DNA of 60,000 bases from Polytrichum commune (GCA_950295325.1 OX485805.1:5148501-5208500); one strand, 5' to 3'; positions 1 to 11,980 are shown, counted from the first letter of the stretch. Translations and numbers: made by a program. The notes: a model not told the origin generated them from the sequence alone.

Positions 1-241
1 GACATGTGCGTTCCAGGAGATCAAAAGTTCCACATTGTAAGATTTGAAAATGTTTTCAATGCAGTATATTGCTGCAAAGTGTGTGAATGTGATAGAGTTT
101 CAATGTTGTGGTGAGAAACTAGCCAGTTGCTCACGAATTTCTGAGAATGTGGGCCTGTTTCTTGGGTCCAGACTGTAACACTTGTCCAGGAGAGCCTTCA
201 ATCCATCGACCATTTTGACATTTTTGAAATCCGGAGGGACA
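1..241 (-). pseudogene. 3' tail of a duplicated tandem-kinase gene
   Basis: This segment is a near-copy of the end of the tandem kinase gene at 21623-21850. It holds about 46 in-frame codons from the C-terminal lobe of the second kinase domain, including the PRNRPTF motif. It ends at the same stop codon (100-102, minus strand), with Q for K three codons from the end. The match continues through about 100 bases of 3' flank with a few substitutions and indels. Upstream of about position 241 the kinase sequence stops abruptly and is replaced by Tc1 transposase sequence. It is therefore a truncated duplicate, not a working gene. What lies to the left of position 1 cannot be seen. Confidence 0.88.
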
Positions 242-929
242 TCTTGTAATGCCTGATTGTAAACCACAAGAAGTTTTCCAAAATAAATTTGTACGCGTCT
301 TGATCCATTATACCTTCAATTCTATGCCAAGCTCCAGGTCCAAAAGTTGTCATACAACCCCAAATCATGATATGTCCACCATCATGTTTCACTATTTGTT
401 GGACATGTTGCGGTTGTACATGCTCTCCATCTAAATTTCAACATCAGGACCTACGATCGGAATTAAAATTGTTTATCTTTGTATCATCACTGAAAATAAC
501 GCGTTTCCAATCATGAACAGTCCAATTTGCATACCTGCAAGCAAACCTCACCCGTGCCTGAACATGTCTTCTTGTCAACAACGGCTTCTTCTGTTGCACA
601 TGTGCAGCGAAAGCTTCCCATCGCAAAGCACGTCTCACAGTTACATCAAACACATTTTTACCTGATTCATTTTGAATCTCTGTTGCCACCTTTGATGCAA
701 CCCCCAAACGCCCTTCCGTAAGCAAGGTGACACATCTCCGCCTCTCTCTCGCATCAAGGTGTCTTGGGCGCCCTCCTTTTTGCCTCTCAAGCTCCCCCAC
801 GATCTCCTTTCTAAGCCTAACTACCCAAGATTGACTCATCCCAATTGCATCTGCAACTTTTTGTGTTGAATTGTCATTTTGAAGTTGCTCCAGCGCTTGG
901 AGCTTTTGTGACGTAGATGAACGAGGCAT
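241..929 (-). pseudogene. Truncated Tc1-type transposase
   Basis: The likely start is the Met at 929 (MPRSSTS). The N-terminal third has a helix-turn-helix of the Tc1 kind (VADAIGMSQSWVVRLRK), followed by a basic linker with GGRPR. The catalytic core begins with VIFSDDTKIN, which carries the first catalytic Asp, and continues to MIWGCMTTFGPGAWHRI and ENFLW. Two in-frame TGA codons lie at 444-446 and 438-440; both sit where Trp (TGG) would fit. The frame is otherwise kept from 929 down to about 241. The sequence then runs straight into kinase DNA, so the second catalytic Asp and the Glu are missing. The protein cannot be functional. Tc1-type (DD34E) transposases are common in animals and fungi. 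In plants the better-known relatives are the mariner-like DD39D elements, so this copy is unusual for a plant. Confidence 0.85.
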
Positions 930-986
930 ACAAAAGCAATTGCACGAATGCTCACTAGTACACAATCTCCAATTGCAAAGCGTCAC

Positions 987-2090
987 AATGCACTAATGTT
1001 CTAACAAAATTGATCACAAATGAGTATGCAAATGAAAATTGAAGTTCGACTGATGGCTCCAAACAAAATTGAGTTTGTGAACCCTAGCCGCTTTGACATG
1101 GCTATTGTCAAAAACCCTAATATTTAAAAAAAAAATCTTTATACATACATGAAGAAGACTACTTTGTATACATACTTTGTTTAATTACTTCAATGATATC
1201 AAATTTCAATTGCCAGAGATTGCTTGCCGAAATTGAAGTTCTCAGTTGAGTACTCAATTTTGTTCGTCATTGTAATTCTCTAAACAACATTTTTGTTTGC
1301 ACCCTACCAATACTTAAAATTCCCATGCCAATGCAATTTATTATAATCTACATTCCTCTTAAGTAATAGAACGTAATCCATGCTCATACATACCATTGCA
1401 TACATACAAAAACCATGTCCATACATAATACTGCAAACATGGATCTTGAAGTCATGAACTTTAGAGGGACTTCATATAAAACATAGCCACATCACACTTG
1501 CATATCATACACAACTAAATATCATACAACATATGCATTACAAAAGTGCAAGTGCATTCACCAAAAATATAAATGATTGTGTGCTAAAAAACACAACACA
1601 TATTCCATAGGAGTTTGCGTATGAATACAAAGAAAATCCTATATGGGTACACAAAAAACAACAACCTCAAATATCTGACAACCTCTTAGGAATTTAGAAT
1701 CCTCTAGCTCCAAATTCTTGATCATAGTATACATAAAGCCTGGGATCCTAAACTTCAACCCCTATATTATTTCTACTAAGCATTCGCCCACATTTTATAC
1801 CAATCTACTTTACTTGTTATGGGCCCGGGATTCTCTACTTAATCTTGGGCCCTTCATTATTTGAAATTTCTTTATAATTGTAGTTTCATATGAATTTAAT
1901 CCTCCCTATGTTATGTTGCATGTCGTTTGTAAAATACACTAATTCACCCACCCGTGGTTGAGTGTCACCCCCAAGATAGTGAAAGTGCTATTGAATAGTA
2001 GCATAATAGTGGATTCATATGCTTAGGTAATCTTCCACAATTATTATGTAGTAGCTCATCCCATATGTTGACAAGTGGTTATCAAACAAT
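987..2090. other. AT-rich intergenic DNA, no gene seen
   Basis: I see no ORF with family resemblance here. The first 100 bases are probably the 5' flank of the Tc1 remnant, but I could not place a terminal inverted repeat or a TA target duplication. The rest is AT-rich sequence without recognisable signals. Confidence 0.4.
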
Positions 2091-2094
2091 CAAA

Positions 2095-2665
2095 TAAACC
2101 ACAAACTCTTTAACCACTTCTGGAAAGCCAAAAGTGTAGCAGACGCCCAAATTACCCAAACTTTAAAATCCAGATATGCCCAATACATGGAAAACCATAG
2201 AAAAACAATTTTTGGCCCCTCACTCATCAAAATCCCAACTGCACACTGTGACATAACAATAACAAAGACACCCTCACACGCAAACACACTAAATTCAACC
2301 CTCTTAAAAAACAAAGGCTGGAACAACAACCCTCTTATTACCATCATAGCATGTCTAAGAGGTGCTATACACGAATATTACATCAACAAACTCACCAACC
2401 TTAAAATCCCAAAATTAGCCATAAAAAATCTCATGAAAAATATTCACCAAAATGCCATTAAATATCTCACAAACCTTATCTTAAAGAAAAGGAAACTTGA
2501 AAACAACAAGAACTTGTCCCACCACCATAATGACCTAGTACAATTTGTACACCAAACGAGCCCACCTCACAAGAGGCATAACACCTCATGTTGCATCATG
2601 GGCATTCGCGATCACCATAATGTTAACGAGCTCAAAATCACGCCGGCACGAGCGTTACTTTTTCC
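2095..2665 (+). mobile_element. LINE 3'-region remnant, copy A
   Basis: The frame from 2187 encodes a lysine/asparagine-rich stretch containing GWNNNPLITI, then KNLMKNIHQNAIKYLTNLIL and KKRKLENN. The same protein pattern recurs, broken, at 3050-3240. The upstream half of the same family is seen at 50.9-51.1 kb. In the third copy these residues follow a CxxC-HxxxxC knuckle of the kind found at the C-terminal end of plant non-LTR reverse transcriptases, so I infer a LINE 3' end. The non-coding tail (about 2525-2665) is shared with copy B. No reverse-transcriptase domain is present, so this is a 5'-truncated relic. Confidence 0.6.
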
Positions 2666-2679
2666 TTTTCCGACAAAGA

Positions 2680-3735
2680 CACATGGCCACACCTCCTATC
2701 AACATGCAAAAACCCATACATAAAGGGCCTAAGAATAGCATGACACAACAAAACAATATATCTCATTACCCAAAAACTATAAGCCAACAAAAACACCCGG
2801 TTCTTCACGCTAACCAATGCAGTCAACCTTACCATCAAACCATCGGACTCAACACTCCCAAATTGGCTCCTCAAATGCAAATGTACACAAACAACATGCC
2901 AATGCCAAGCCAAATTAAGAACAAACATCCTATGCATAAAAGGAGCCCCAAACCAAGTACAAACACCAATATCATCCTAACCTGCACTCACAGTTCAACT
3001 CATAGAGTTCACATATTGCCATGATAGATTCCCAGATCAAGCCCTCACACAAAAACACACCAAATACGACCCACTAATCAACACCATACAAAATAATGGA
3101 TGGAAAACCAACCCCCTCATTACCATCCTCACCAATCTAAACATACCAGAATCAAATATTAAAACCCTCATGAAAAATATACATCAAAATGCCATCAAAT
3201 ACCTCACATACCTTGTCCTAAACAAAAGAAAACTCGACAATAAACAAACACCCCCCCCCTAATGTACCTGGGACAACTATTATACTACCAAAGCCCACCT
3301 CCCAAAGGAGGTATAACACCCATAGGTGGAAAAAAACCCAACTTTTTCCAGCAAATGCATTGGGTTTTTGATTCTCATGCAAGAAACCTAATTTCTGCAA
3401 ATAAAACCCTAGTTTTATTCCAGTTGTTGCCATGTGTATTCCTATCGGCAATTATCATCAAGGGTGGAAAAACCCCAACTTTTAATGGCTAATGCATTGG
3501 ATTTTTTATTTCTTAATACAAAAAAACCCGAATAAAACCAAATAAAACCAATTTTGCTAGACCTTAGATGATTGGGTTTTTTAAAATAACCCAAAAAAAC
3601 CCAAATGTAAAAAACTGCGTAGTGCCAACCCTAATAACACCTCAAGTTGCATCACGAACAACTGTGATCAACATTTGGCTAACGGGCTCACATTCATGCC
3701 GGTACCTGGATATGGGCGTTTTTTTTCTTGTCTTT
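2680..3735 (+). mobile_element. LINE 3'-region remnant, copy B, with an insertion
   Basis: The decayed coding part can be followed in broken frames: an IEFTY-like segment near 3005, KYDPLINTIQNNGWK near 3060-3105, and NLMKNIHQNAIKYLTYLVL-like codons near 3160-3225. The 3' non-coding tail matches copy A (CCCACCTC, ATAACACCTCA, GTTGCATCA). It is split by 313 bp at 3321-3633, flanked by an 8-bp direct repeat. Multiple stops and frameshifts make it non-functional. The tail ends in a T-rich run near 3720-3750. Confidence 0.6.
3321..3633. mobile_element. Insertion with 8-bp target duplication inside LINE copy B
   Basis: The inserted 313 bp is flanked by ATAACACC at 3313-3320 and 3634-3641. The surrounding sequence is continuous in LINE copy A. 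The two ends are weakly inverted (CATAGGTGG on the left; the right end reads TAGGGTTGG on the other strand). Internally it contains two diverged copies of a GGTGGAAAAA...CCCAACTTTT...AATGCATTGG module. An 8-bp duplication fits a hAT-type non-autonomous element. No coding capacity is seen. Confidence 0.5.
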
Positions 3736-3739
3736 TCTT

Positions 3740-6700
3740 TTCTTTTCTGTAGTAGCTCAAAAATATGTTGAATTGGTTCATGGTCACTTAATATGGCCTC
3801 TTGCTAGAAATCCAAATTTAATCAGTCCACCCAATATTATCCAGCTCGTCAATCCAACCAAAGCCTCCAAGAATTCAACACTTGAATCATTATTGGTGGA
3901 GTCATTGGAGGCATTGCATTATATATATTATTATCATCACCATTTTGTGCATAGTTGTAGCTAGATGAGCATTTGGTTGTCCATTGAGCTGGAAATGAAG
4001 GCTCAACTAACATGGGTAGGAAATGTGATGTTGAATTGGTTTCTTCAAATCAAGCTTTGGTGATATGTTAGGGCCAAAGTGGATGAGATACCAACCCATG
4101 CTAATGTGAATATATCTTGAAGTGTCATGTGTATTGCATGTCTAACATTCCAATATCATGTTGGATATAATTTGAGCCCATAGTCGGGTTTTTGTCCTTG
4201 ACAAGTCTTAGTGGAATCAAAGATACCGATTGCAAAATTTCAAGAAATCCATAATGACACTTTTGTGGTTTTGATTCAATTACCATGAGTTCTTGAAGTT
4301 TTCCTTGGGGTGGACTCTTAATTGGAAACCATATATAATGTGAGTGTGTCACTATGAAATTAAACCCCTCTATATGAGAAGTTTATAGAGGATCATGAAT
4401 ATAAATATGTATGTATTAACGACATGTTAGAAAATGAACTCATGTAATTATGCTATGCTTTTCAATTTAATGTGATAAATGCATAGCATTAAGTAGCACT
4501 GCTAGCAAGGTACCTTTTGAGTACCCACAACATAATCGTAACAAGGAGGGAAGAGTTTGCAAAGCAAGGGTTAATGATGAAATATCAATATTAAATAAAA
4601 AGTAGCTTCAAAAAGGTGTCAATCATATTTTGAATGCAGGGTTTGGAAGACTTTTTCCAAAAAGTTTAACTACCTTTTTGACCCCACCAACTCTTCCCGT
4701 TGCTTTATAAAAGGCAAGTGCTACCTTTACTAAGAGAAGAGCATCAAACCAACACGCGTTCGTTTTCTTTTCTTTTGAGGAGGCCATTTCAAGCATGTTA
4801 CTTCATCTTATGTGATTCCACCACATATACGTAATGTAAAGCATGAACTAAATATTCTTTAACTATAGATAAAAATCCACTTTCATTTTCCAATGAGAAA
4901 CTCATTGAACATTTTTTCATCCACAACATGTAACTCAAGGATAACTCAACAATTGCATCAAATAAAACAAGACAAGAGAGTAACATAAACTTAGACAAGA
5001 CAAGACAAGACAATAACTTAGCCATAATCGAGAGAGAAAAACAAATCAAGGGAGCCCGTGAGCACTCCAAGAGCCTCTAATATGTTAAAGCCTAGAACCC
5101 AAATTTGCAAACCCTAACAAAAATGGATAGGTAGTCATTGAAGACGATCACCATATGACAACAATGGATGAGAACTTGAATTGAATGACACTAACATATC
5201 AATTGTCATCTATTTCTCTACACCTTAGCCTCTTTTGTGCATCTACCTTCACTTCAAAATTTTGTAATAGCCTTTTTGAACCACTAGAGAAGAATAAAAC
5301 TTCTCTTTTATGTATACTATGTACGCTAATGCCTCAAATAACAACCCTTCTTACACTCATGTTAGTCCGTATGTGATATGAAGAGTCCAAACCCCTTGGG
5401 TTTTTGTGTGTGTGACCCAAATACTTGAATTCTTCAAATACATTGTTTACATGTCTAAATGGTTGTTTGGTTTTCTCAAAGATTGTCTCAAGTTACAAGT
5501 GTTTAAGGTGTTGAATGTCATCTTATGAGAGCATATGCATGATTCACTTGAGGAAACCTCAAACGGATATAGCATGGCAAGGATGGAGTAGGCCGTCACT
5601 GGAGTTAACCTCAAGAACTGGAATTTGACAAGTGTCATAAGAAGATGGTTTAGTAAACTTAACAAGGAATATGAGGACGGCTACAACAAATGGAGAATAT
5701 GATAATAAACTGTGGAATGATTGAACATTATGTTTTTATGCCACAAAGTTTAGCAAAGTGAAAAATGGAAAGTATCATGGAGGTCTAAGTTTGTTCACTT
5801 CTGAATTCATATGAGCCCATTTGCACAAATCAATTCTACAAGACTGCTCAAATCAAATGTTGGGTCTCAGAGTCCTGTTGTGAAGAGAAACCCACTGTGA
5901 TGGAGGCCCAATACAAACCAAGAAGAAATTCATGGATCCGTGTCAACGGTTGTTATCCAACAAATAATCTACACTCTGCTCCCCATCCTGCTCAACACTA
6001 AATTGCCCCATAATTTGTGGATGGCATTCAGATTAATTTGGCTCTTATTGATGTGACCACCATAGATCCCATGTTTCAATTAAACTCATTCCCACGAAAA
6101 GGTTGTAAAACTTACATTTAAGCAAGTCTGATCAATCCTCAAGAATTTATTGTAGATTTCAAGGAATTTTCTCCTGGCATTTCATACGCTCTTTGACGCT
6201 GAGAGAATTTGGAACTATGATCGGGGAGAACCAGCAGTTAGTTACAGATGAACCGGTTGAGTTTGAGAAATAACCGGTTGAAGTTCAAGACTTCAGGTAA
6301 ATTACTGATCATTTTAGAGGAATTTATAGAATATACCCCAATTTCATGAAGGAAAACCGAAGGATGTCAACATGTAACCGGTTGGACTTGCAAACACTAG
6401 GATCTCAACCGATTATGCATGCCCAACAATCTCCCCGATCACTGATTTGGAAACAGTTAACTGGCTTGCAATTTGTCACATCATTGTTGCAAGGTACAGT
6501 TTGGTCTGTTTGCTACATTAATATCCCATGATACTATATTGAATGCTTGTGCTTATTAGTGTGGGTGGGAAATGCAACCTTCAGATTGTGCAGGATGACA
6601 AAAGCACATCTCATACACAAAATATCGCTCTCAAACCACGTGTGTTGAAGGACCTGCATGTTAACTTAGACTTCTTTGGCCTGCACATGACCTGGCTGAA

Positions 6701-7350
6701 AATAAATTGGGATCTTTACCTTGAAATTACTGTCAACAGTCAAAAGTAGTACCACATATCTAGTCAGTCTATATTATGTCAGTGAGCACGCTGTCTTCAA
6801 GACATCGAGGGTCGAAACGTCCTCAAACAATCTATACAAGATGCCAGATGTTGTATGTATTCCTTACAATACCGCCAACTTCATGGAACACAGGGAATCA
6901 AATGTAACTTGAGAGTGGCTGCTGATTCAAAATCTGGTAGAATTCTTCTAGAATGTAGGGGAGTTTATACCAGCCATTAGTGTGGTTCACTGCAGAGTCC
7001 GGGGAGTTCTGTAGAGAAAACGGCTAATTGCCGAGCTTTATGGAGGTGGCTCAGATTTTTCAATTTTTACCCAGAAGTGGGCCTAGAGAGTGCAAAATTT
7101 ATCGGTTGATAGCCCCCATTTCCTAATGTATTTAGGCAATTAGCCGACATTTGTTTTTTCATTTATGCAATTTCCGAAAGGTTTAAAGTGGGGCCGGTTT
7201 TATATTTTGGTGGTGGATGTGTCATTGTCATTTATTTTTTATTTTTTTCAAGTGTTTAGGATTAAATAATGTGGGCATTCACTCTCCATTTTTTTCGTCT
7301 AAATAATATCCTTAGCAGGAGTTGAACCTGGCAAAGCCCCTACCATATTA
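3740..7350. other. Gene-poor AT-rich DNA
   Basis: No ORF here resembles a known protein. Small local features are a CAAGA-type microsatellite around 4966-5015 and several AACCGGTTGA-like repeats at 6250-6420. A segment near 7320-7370 read on the minus strand contains a GGTTCAACTCC motif resembling a Pol III B box. The minor ORFs are short and show no coding pattern. Confidence 0.4.
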
Positions 7351-7353
7351 GGG

Positions 7354-9689
7354 CTAAGGATTTAGCCTTCGGAAAATACAAGCACCACAAAAGGGTCCAA
7401 GAATTATCCGGAGGGTAGTTAGTATTGAAAAATCATGAAATTTGCGTACCTTGCCGTTAGTATCAATTGCCCCAAACGAACAAGACATATCACTCACACT
7501 CACTATATTAGGAGAATTCAAATAAGAAGAGGGATTAACATACAAAAAACGGTATTTACTATCCTTCTTCCAAAATGGGATAGCATCACCCATTATGTCA
7601 TCTACCTCCTCATCTGGCCCTTCCAAGGCAATTCGCAGCATTGTATCGAGATTCTTACTACCCAACCTATTTCCAACTTTGGTCTTGATCAAATTCTGCA
7701 CACTGAAAACACGCTCACATGTCGCTGCAGAAACAAATTGCACATGAGCTAACTTTGCAAGAATAAGGAGGTTGGGGTACCGTACTTGCAAAGCATGATT
7801 CCAAGTTATCATGTCCCACAAATCCTTGAAATTCTTATCTCCCCATTCCGTAGTGCATTGAAGCTTGAATGCTAAAAATTCACGCTTACATATTGTTTGG
7901 TCCACAAGAGGAGGAAGTTTAAAGCTTCCATGTGAGCAGTCTACTTCATAATGGCACAACAAAGTATCCAATTCATAAATACACCAATTTTGTAAGTCCA
8001 TTTGCCCTAAAGGCATATTAGTCGGATTCAAAATCTTAAAATAAGAAATCAAGTTATTGTCACAAAAACGTGCATCAAGGGCGGAACAAACAGCTTGTGC
8101 AAAATTCTTTTGGAATATCAATATATTTTCCTAGTCAATGTCAAGCCTAGACCGTGTCATCTGGAAGCTGTGAAATATGGAACCTCTCACCTCAGACTGC
8201 AGCCTCTTCAAGTACCCACTATGAGGACTGTAATCAAGCAAAATATGATAACCAGTAGATTCATTAAATATATCAGCATTCAAATTGTAAGAATCGACAA
8301 TGAACATCATATAAAATTTGAGCCACCTCAGTACGCACAATACTTCCCATAGTGGTGACATCCACAAACTTTAGTTGAAGTGTCTTTGATAGCATAGCCA
8401 ACGAGTGAAGAATGTCAACCAAAAAATATAAGATATAAATATACTTGAACAAATCCAATTTTTCCAAAACAAATTTTGCAACAGATGTTTCACTTTCATC
8501 AACCTCTTGAAAACAAATAAGAACAGATTCTAGTGAATTACAAAGAACACTGATTGTCTGCCACCTACTTAACCAACGAATTTTGTGATAGCGCTTCGTA
8601 GTATTTTTGGAATAAAACTATTGTTCATGCAAGGTCGTTAACGCATGGTTGCGCTTACTCGATTTGTAAAAAAAACTTGAAATTGAATTTATCAAAACAT
8701 CCATTTTAGTGGACAAAACCTTCCAATCCAGTGTTTTAGCAGCATCCAAAGCAACAAGGTTGGTGCGATGAACTACACAATGACATGCTAAGAGAAACAT
8801 ATTTACCTCTTTGCGGAGTCGCGTTGAAACACCGGTCTGAGAACCCACCATGTTGTTTGCTCCATCACTACCAAAGGCCACCAACTTGCACAAATCTAAA
8901 TCCCACAACCGCAACTGAAATATCACGCAATAAAAAATTGAAACATAATTTTTTTTACCGCCATCCAATTGTAGGAGACCTAAAAAATCAATTTTGTGCA
9001 GACCCTCCTCTACAATTGTTCCAAACATGAGAAGATGTCTAGTGACACTGATATCTGTAGATTCATCAATCATAATGCCAAAGAATGGAGAATTTTGAAT
9101 CCTACAAAAAAATTATTATTAGTATAAAAATGTACCTTATTAAATCACTACAAGCTTTTTTGTTTTGTTTCATGCTAGATGTAATAGGAGCATTCACAGA
9201 CATCAACAATTTACACAATGCATGGAATTCTGAATATGGGACAGACTGGTTCCCTGTAAAGTAGGTTGCTTTGAAGAGGGTTTGCAAAACTTCATTACAA
9301 GCACGCTGACCACTGGAAATTCTTTTTTCCATGGTTTTTTCTCTGCTGGTGCAGACCCAAGCAAGCATGTGGTGTTCATTTAAACGAGAATAGTCTGTAA
9401 ATGCACTCACCTTGAAATGTTTTGACCCATCCTTGGCATATACTAAGCGGCCTCCTTTCTCCCTACAAATTTTGCAAAAGGTTTTATCTTCGGACGCAGA
9501 ATAATCAAGTCACTGGAATTGACTTGCCCATTGCTCATTCCACAAAGTCCGCGTCAATTCTACTTGCGAAGGGGTTGCTTATTTTGTACCTAGGCTCTGA
9601 ATGGATATGATGTTATCACTTGTAGAAGAATTTGTCTCACGCGATATTCCAAAATATGAATCTCGAATCAATTCATGCCTTTCAGCCAT
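7354..9689 (-). pseudogene. hAT-superfamily transposase (zinc-finger type), broken
   Basis: Reading from the Met at 9689, the order matches the TTF/ZNF862-like hAT transposases. A zinc finger (FCKICREKGG ... H near 9440-9370) comes first. Next are the first catalytic Asp in GIMIDESTDISV, the second in LVAFGSDGANNMVG, and a C-terminal hAT dimerisation region (ATCERVFSVQNLIKTKVGN). The copy is decayed: in-frame TAA near 9580, TGA near 9513, TAG near 8615 and TAG near 8127, plus a frameshift near 8310. A 34-nt GT...AG segment at 9102-9135 interrupts the ORF, and removing it restores the frame. No clear terminal inverted repeats were found close by. It is probably immobile. Confidence 0.85.
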
Positions 9690-11977
9690 TAAACAAACCT
9701 GAAAGCAAAAAAAAACATTGTAATTAGTGTGTAATTAGCAAGTGCTCTGTTTCTTGGATTGCAGGCAGAGTACATATTAAGCATCATGACAACAAGATTG
9801 AACAAGGTGAATTAGCACGGAGGAGCTTTGTGAGGGCTTCCGATAGAGTTGATACAAGGTTAGTTCGCGTTTGTTCTGAGACCAAAAGAAACCATCACTG
9901 CTTCAAGAAAGATCATTCGGAGGTTCGACATAAGATTCCTGCAATCATAGCTAACTATACAGAATAGAAACAAAGCAAAAATGAAAGAGCATACCTGAGC
10001 ACCAGCACCAGCACTCGTCTTCTCCTTCTCCTTCTCCATCATTTTTCTCCTATAAGGGTACCTAAAATGGAATGAACAATGGTTATGGGAACTGTGTGCA
10101 CTTAATCCTTCCTCCTCCTAACTTGTAACTGCTGGCACTATGCGGCACTCCCTCAAACAAGTGATCTCACAAGATGTCCACACGAGTGTGATAACACTGC
10201 AAAATGGCAAGTTACCTGAAGCTTGGGAGATGCGACAAAATAGACGAGTGTGATAACATGAGATGCGATGAAGTGGACGAGTGTTGTGCACTACCGGCAC
10301 TCCCTCAAACAATATTTTTGTCTCACTGTAAGTACAGTTTCTCATAGTTGCGCAGAGCAACAACAACGAAAACCTCTTGAAGCTATTGTCACTCAACAAT
10401 CCAGCAATTCTAGAACTCAAAAACTTATAATGCAAACGAAAATGCAAGCTCCACCACTGCGGAATGGAAGTTGTGGCAGGAAGCAAGTAACCCTAAATCA
10501 CAAGCGTACAAGGCATAGTCTCTGTGAGCCCAAAATTGATGCCCACATTGGTTGTTAACACTTGTAAAACATTACAAGTGGTGTTTTGGTAATTTATGAT
10601 TATTCACAAAAATATAAAAAAAGTGAAGCTTGAAGAAAGCTTAGTTTGAATCATTAGGCTTTTGTGGAGTGGATTTAAGTAGGAGAAGGACAAACCTTGG
10701 TAAAATGTGGTAGGTAGAAAGCCAAGGTTAGTTAAATGTTTGAATTAGGATCCTTGTTGATCATTTGAGGGAGGAAGGCTTAGGAGATAGGATAAGAGCC
10801 CACAAAGTAGGAGGAAATCTCGAGGGCTTATCGTGAGCCTTGAGGGTGCTCACCCCCTCAAACTCACTATATAATCCCTCATTCTTCCCTCACTCATCCT
10901 CTCTTTACTTCGTGCTCCTTGGCACTCCACGTGTTATAAGTGTGGGTGCGTGGGAAGCAAGATAGGAGCACATGTGTGTGCATGGATGTAAGGTTAGGAG
11001 CCAAGGCTAGTTGGCCTTGAAGAGGGCTTGACCTCTTGTTAGTAATAGTTGGGCGTGAATGATTTGAAGTTCAATTTATGGCTTTGTTTGAATACTTGGA
11101 TTTACATTGATTAGCCTTATACTTATGCGGATGTGGAAAGTCTCTTATTGGAGCATTTAGTTTTGTTGGACTTCATATGAATTTTTGAAAGCCAAAAAAC
11201 CGAGACTATGTCCAAACTTCCAAAAACTAGTGAAAAAATGTAGATTCAAAGGGAACAGCGTAGAATTGCGACCATATACTTTGTGGCAGTAGAAATATTA
11301 TTGCATATTCATGTAGAGGACTTCATTACCTATCCATGGATACCAAGAACTCATTTTTTGGACTTCATATGAATTTTTGAGAGCCAAAAAACCGAGACTA
11401 TGTCCAAACTTCCAAACTTCGAGATTAAGGAGTGTAAGAAGACATAATATAGACTTGGCTAAGTTGCGTATATTCCAACGATAGATTGGAATCATACATT
11501 GTGTTACAAAGAGAGAAATCTCTACATGTCATTATAAACTTCTCCATTCGGGCTAGGACGAAATTGAAGGGTGGAGGTTTTTTGGTGACAGTCTCCAACT
11601 ATGCATAGTATTGAAAAAATTACCTAAAATATATGTATATTTGGTCGGCTGCCCGCCGTGAAAATAATTTTTAAATCGGTAATTTGCCGTGCATACTCTA
11701 GGGCAGCTTGCCTTAATGCCAGCATTTTTTTTTCTTCTAATCGGCCCATTTTTGTAAACCTTGATTTTCTTCCGGAACCCCTTCCTAAACTTTCCAATTG
11801 CATTCGGAAATTCTCAAAATCAACCGGCTAGCTTGTAACTAATTGCCAGCACTACCCGTTCATTGGTTCATTGTTTTTGTATTACACGTTGCTATGAAAG
11901 TTTACCGAGAGTATCATTGTTTCACCAGATAATATAAATCGTGAGTAACTGTAATATGCACACAAGAAATTGTATGG
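9690..11977. other. Flank of the hAT element and unassigned DNA
   Basis: No gene is recognised. A stretch at about 10555-11040 contains a TATATAA motif (about 10870) and a CACGTG and could be a solo LTR, but I found no matching ends. Two direct copies of a roughly 60-bp segment lie at 11165-11225 and 11357-11417. The part around 11640-11860 has CGG/GCCG-rich patches that resemble, in inverted orientation, sequence at 7020-7210. These may be worn termini of the large hAT element. Confidence 0.35.
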
Positions 11978-11980
11978 TAT

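Noticed and set aside
1034-1285. Terminal repeats for the Tc1 remnant (CAAAATTGAG and CTCAATTTTG)
   Set aside because: The short inverted match is AT-rich, lacks flanking TA, and the other end of the element has been lost.
10555-11040. Possible solo LTR with TATATAA
   Set aside because: No second LTR, no target duplication and no primer-binding site were seen.
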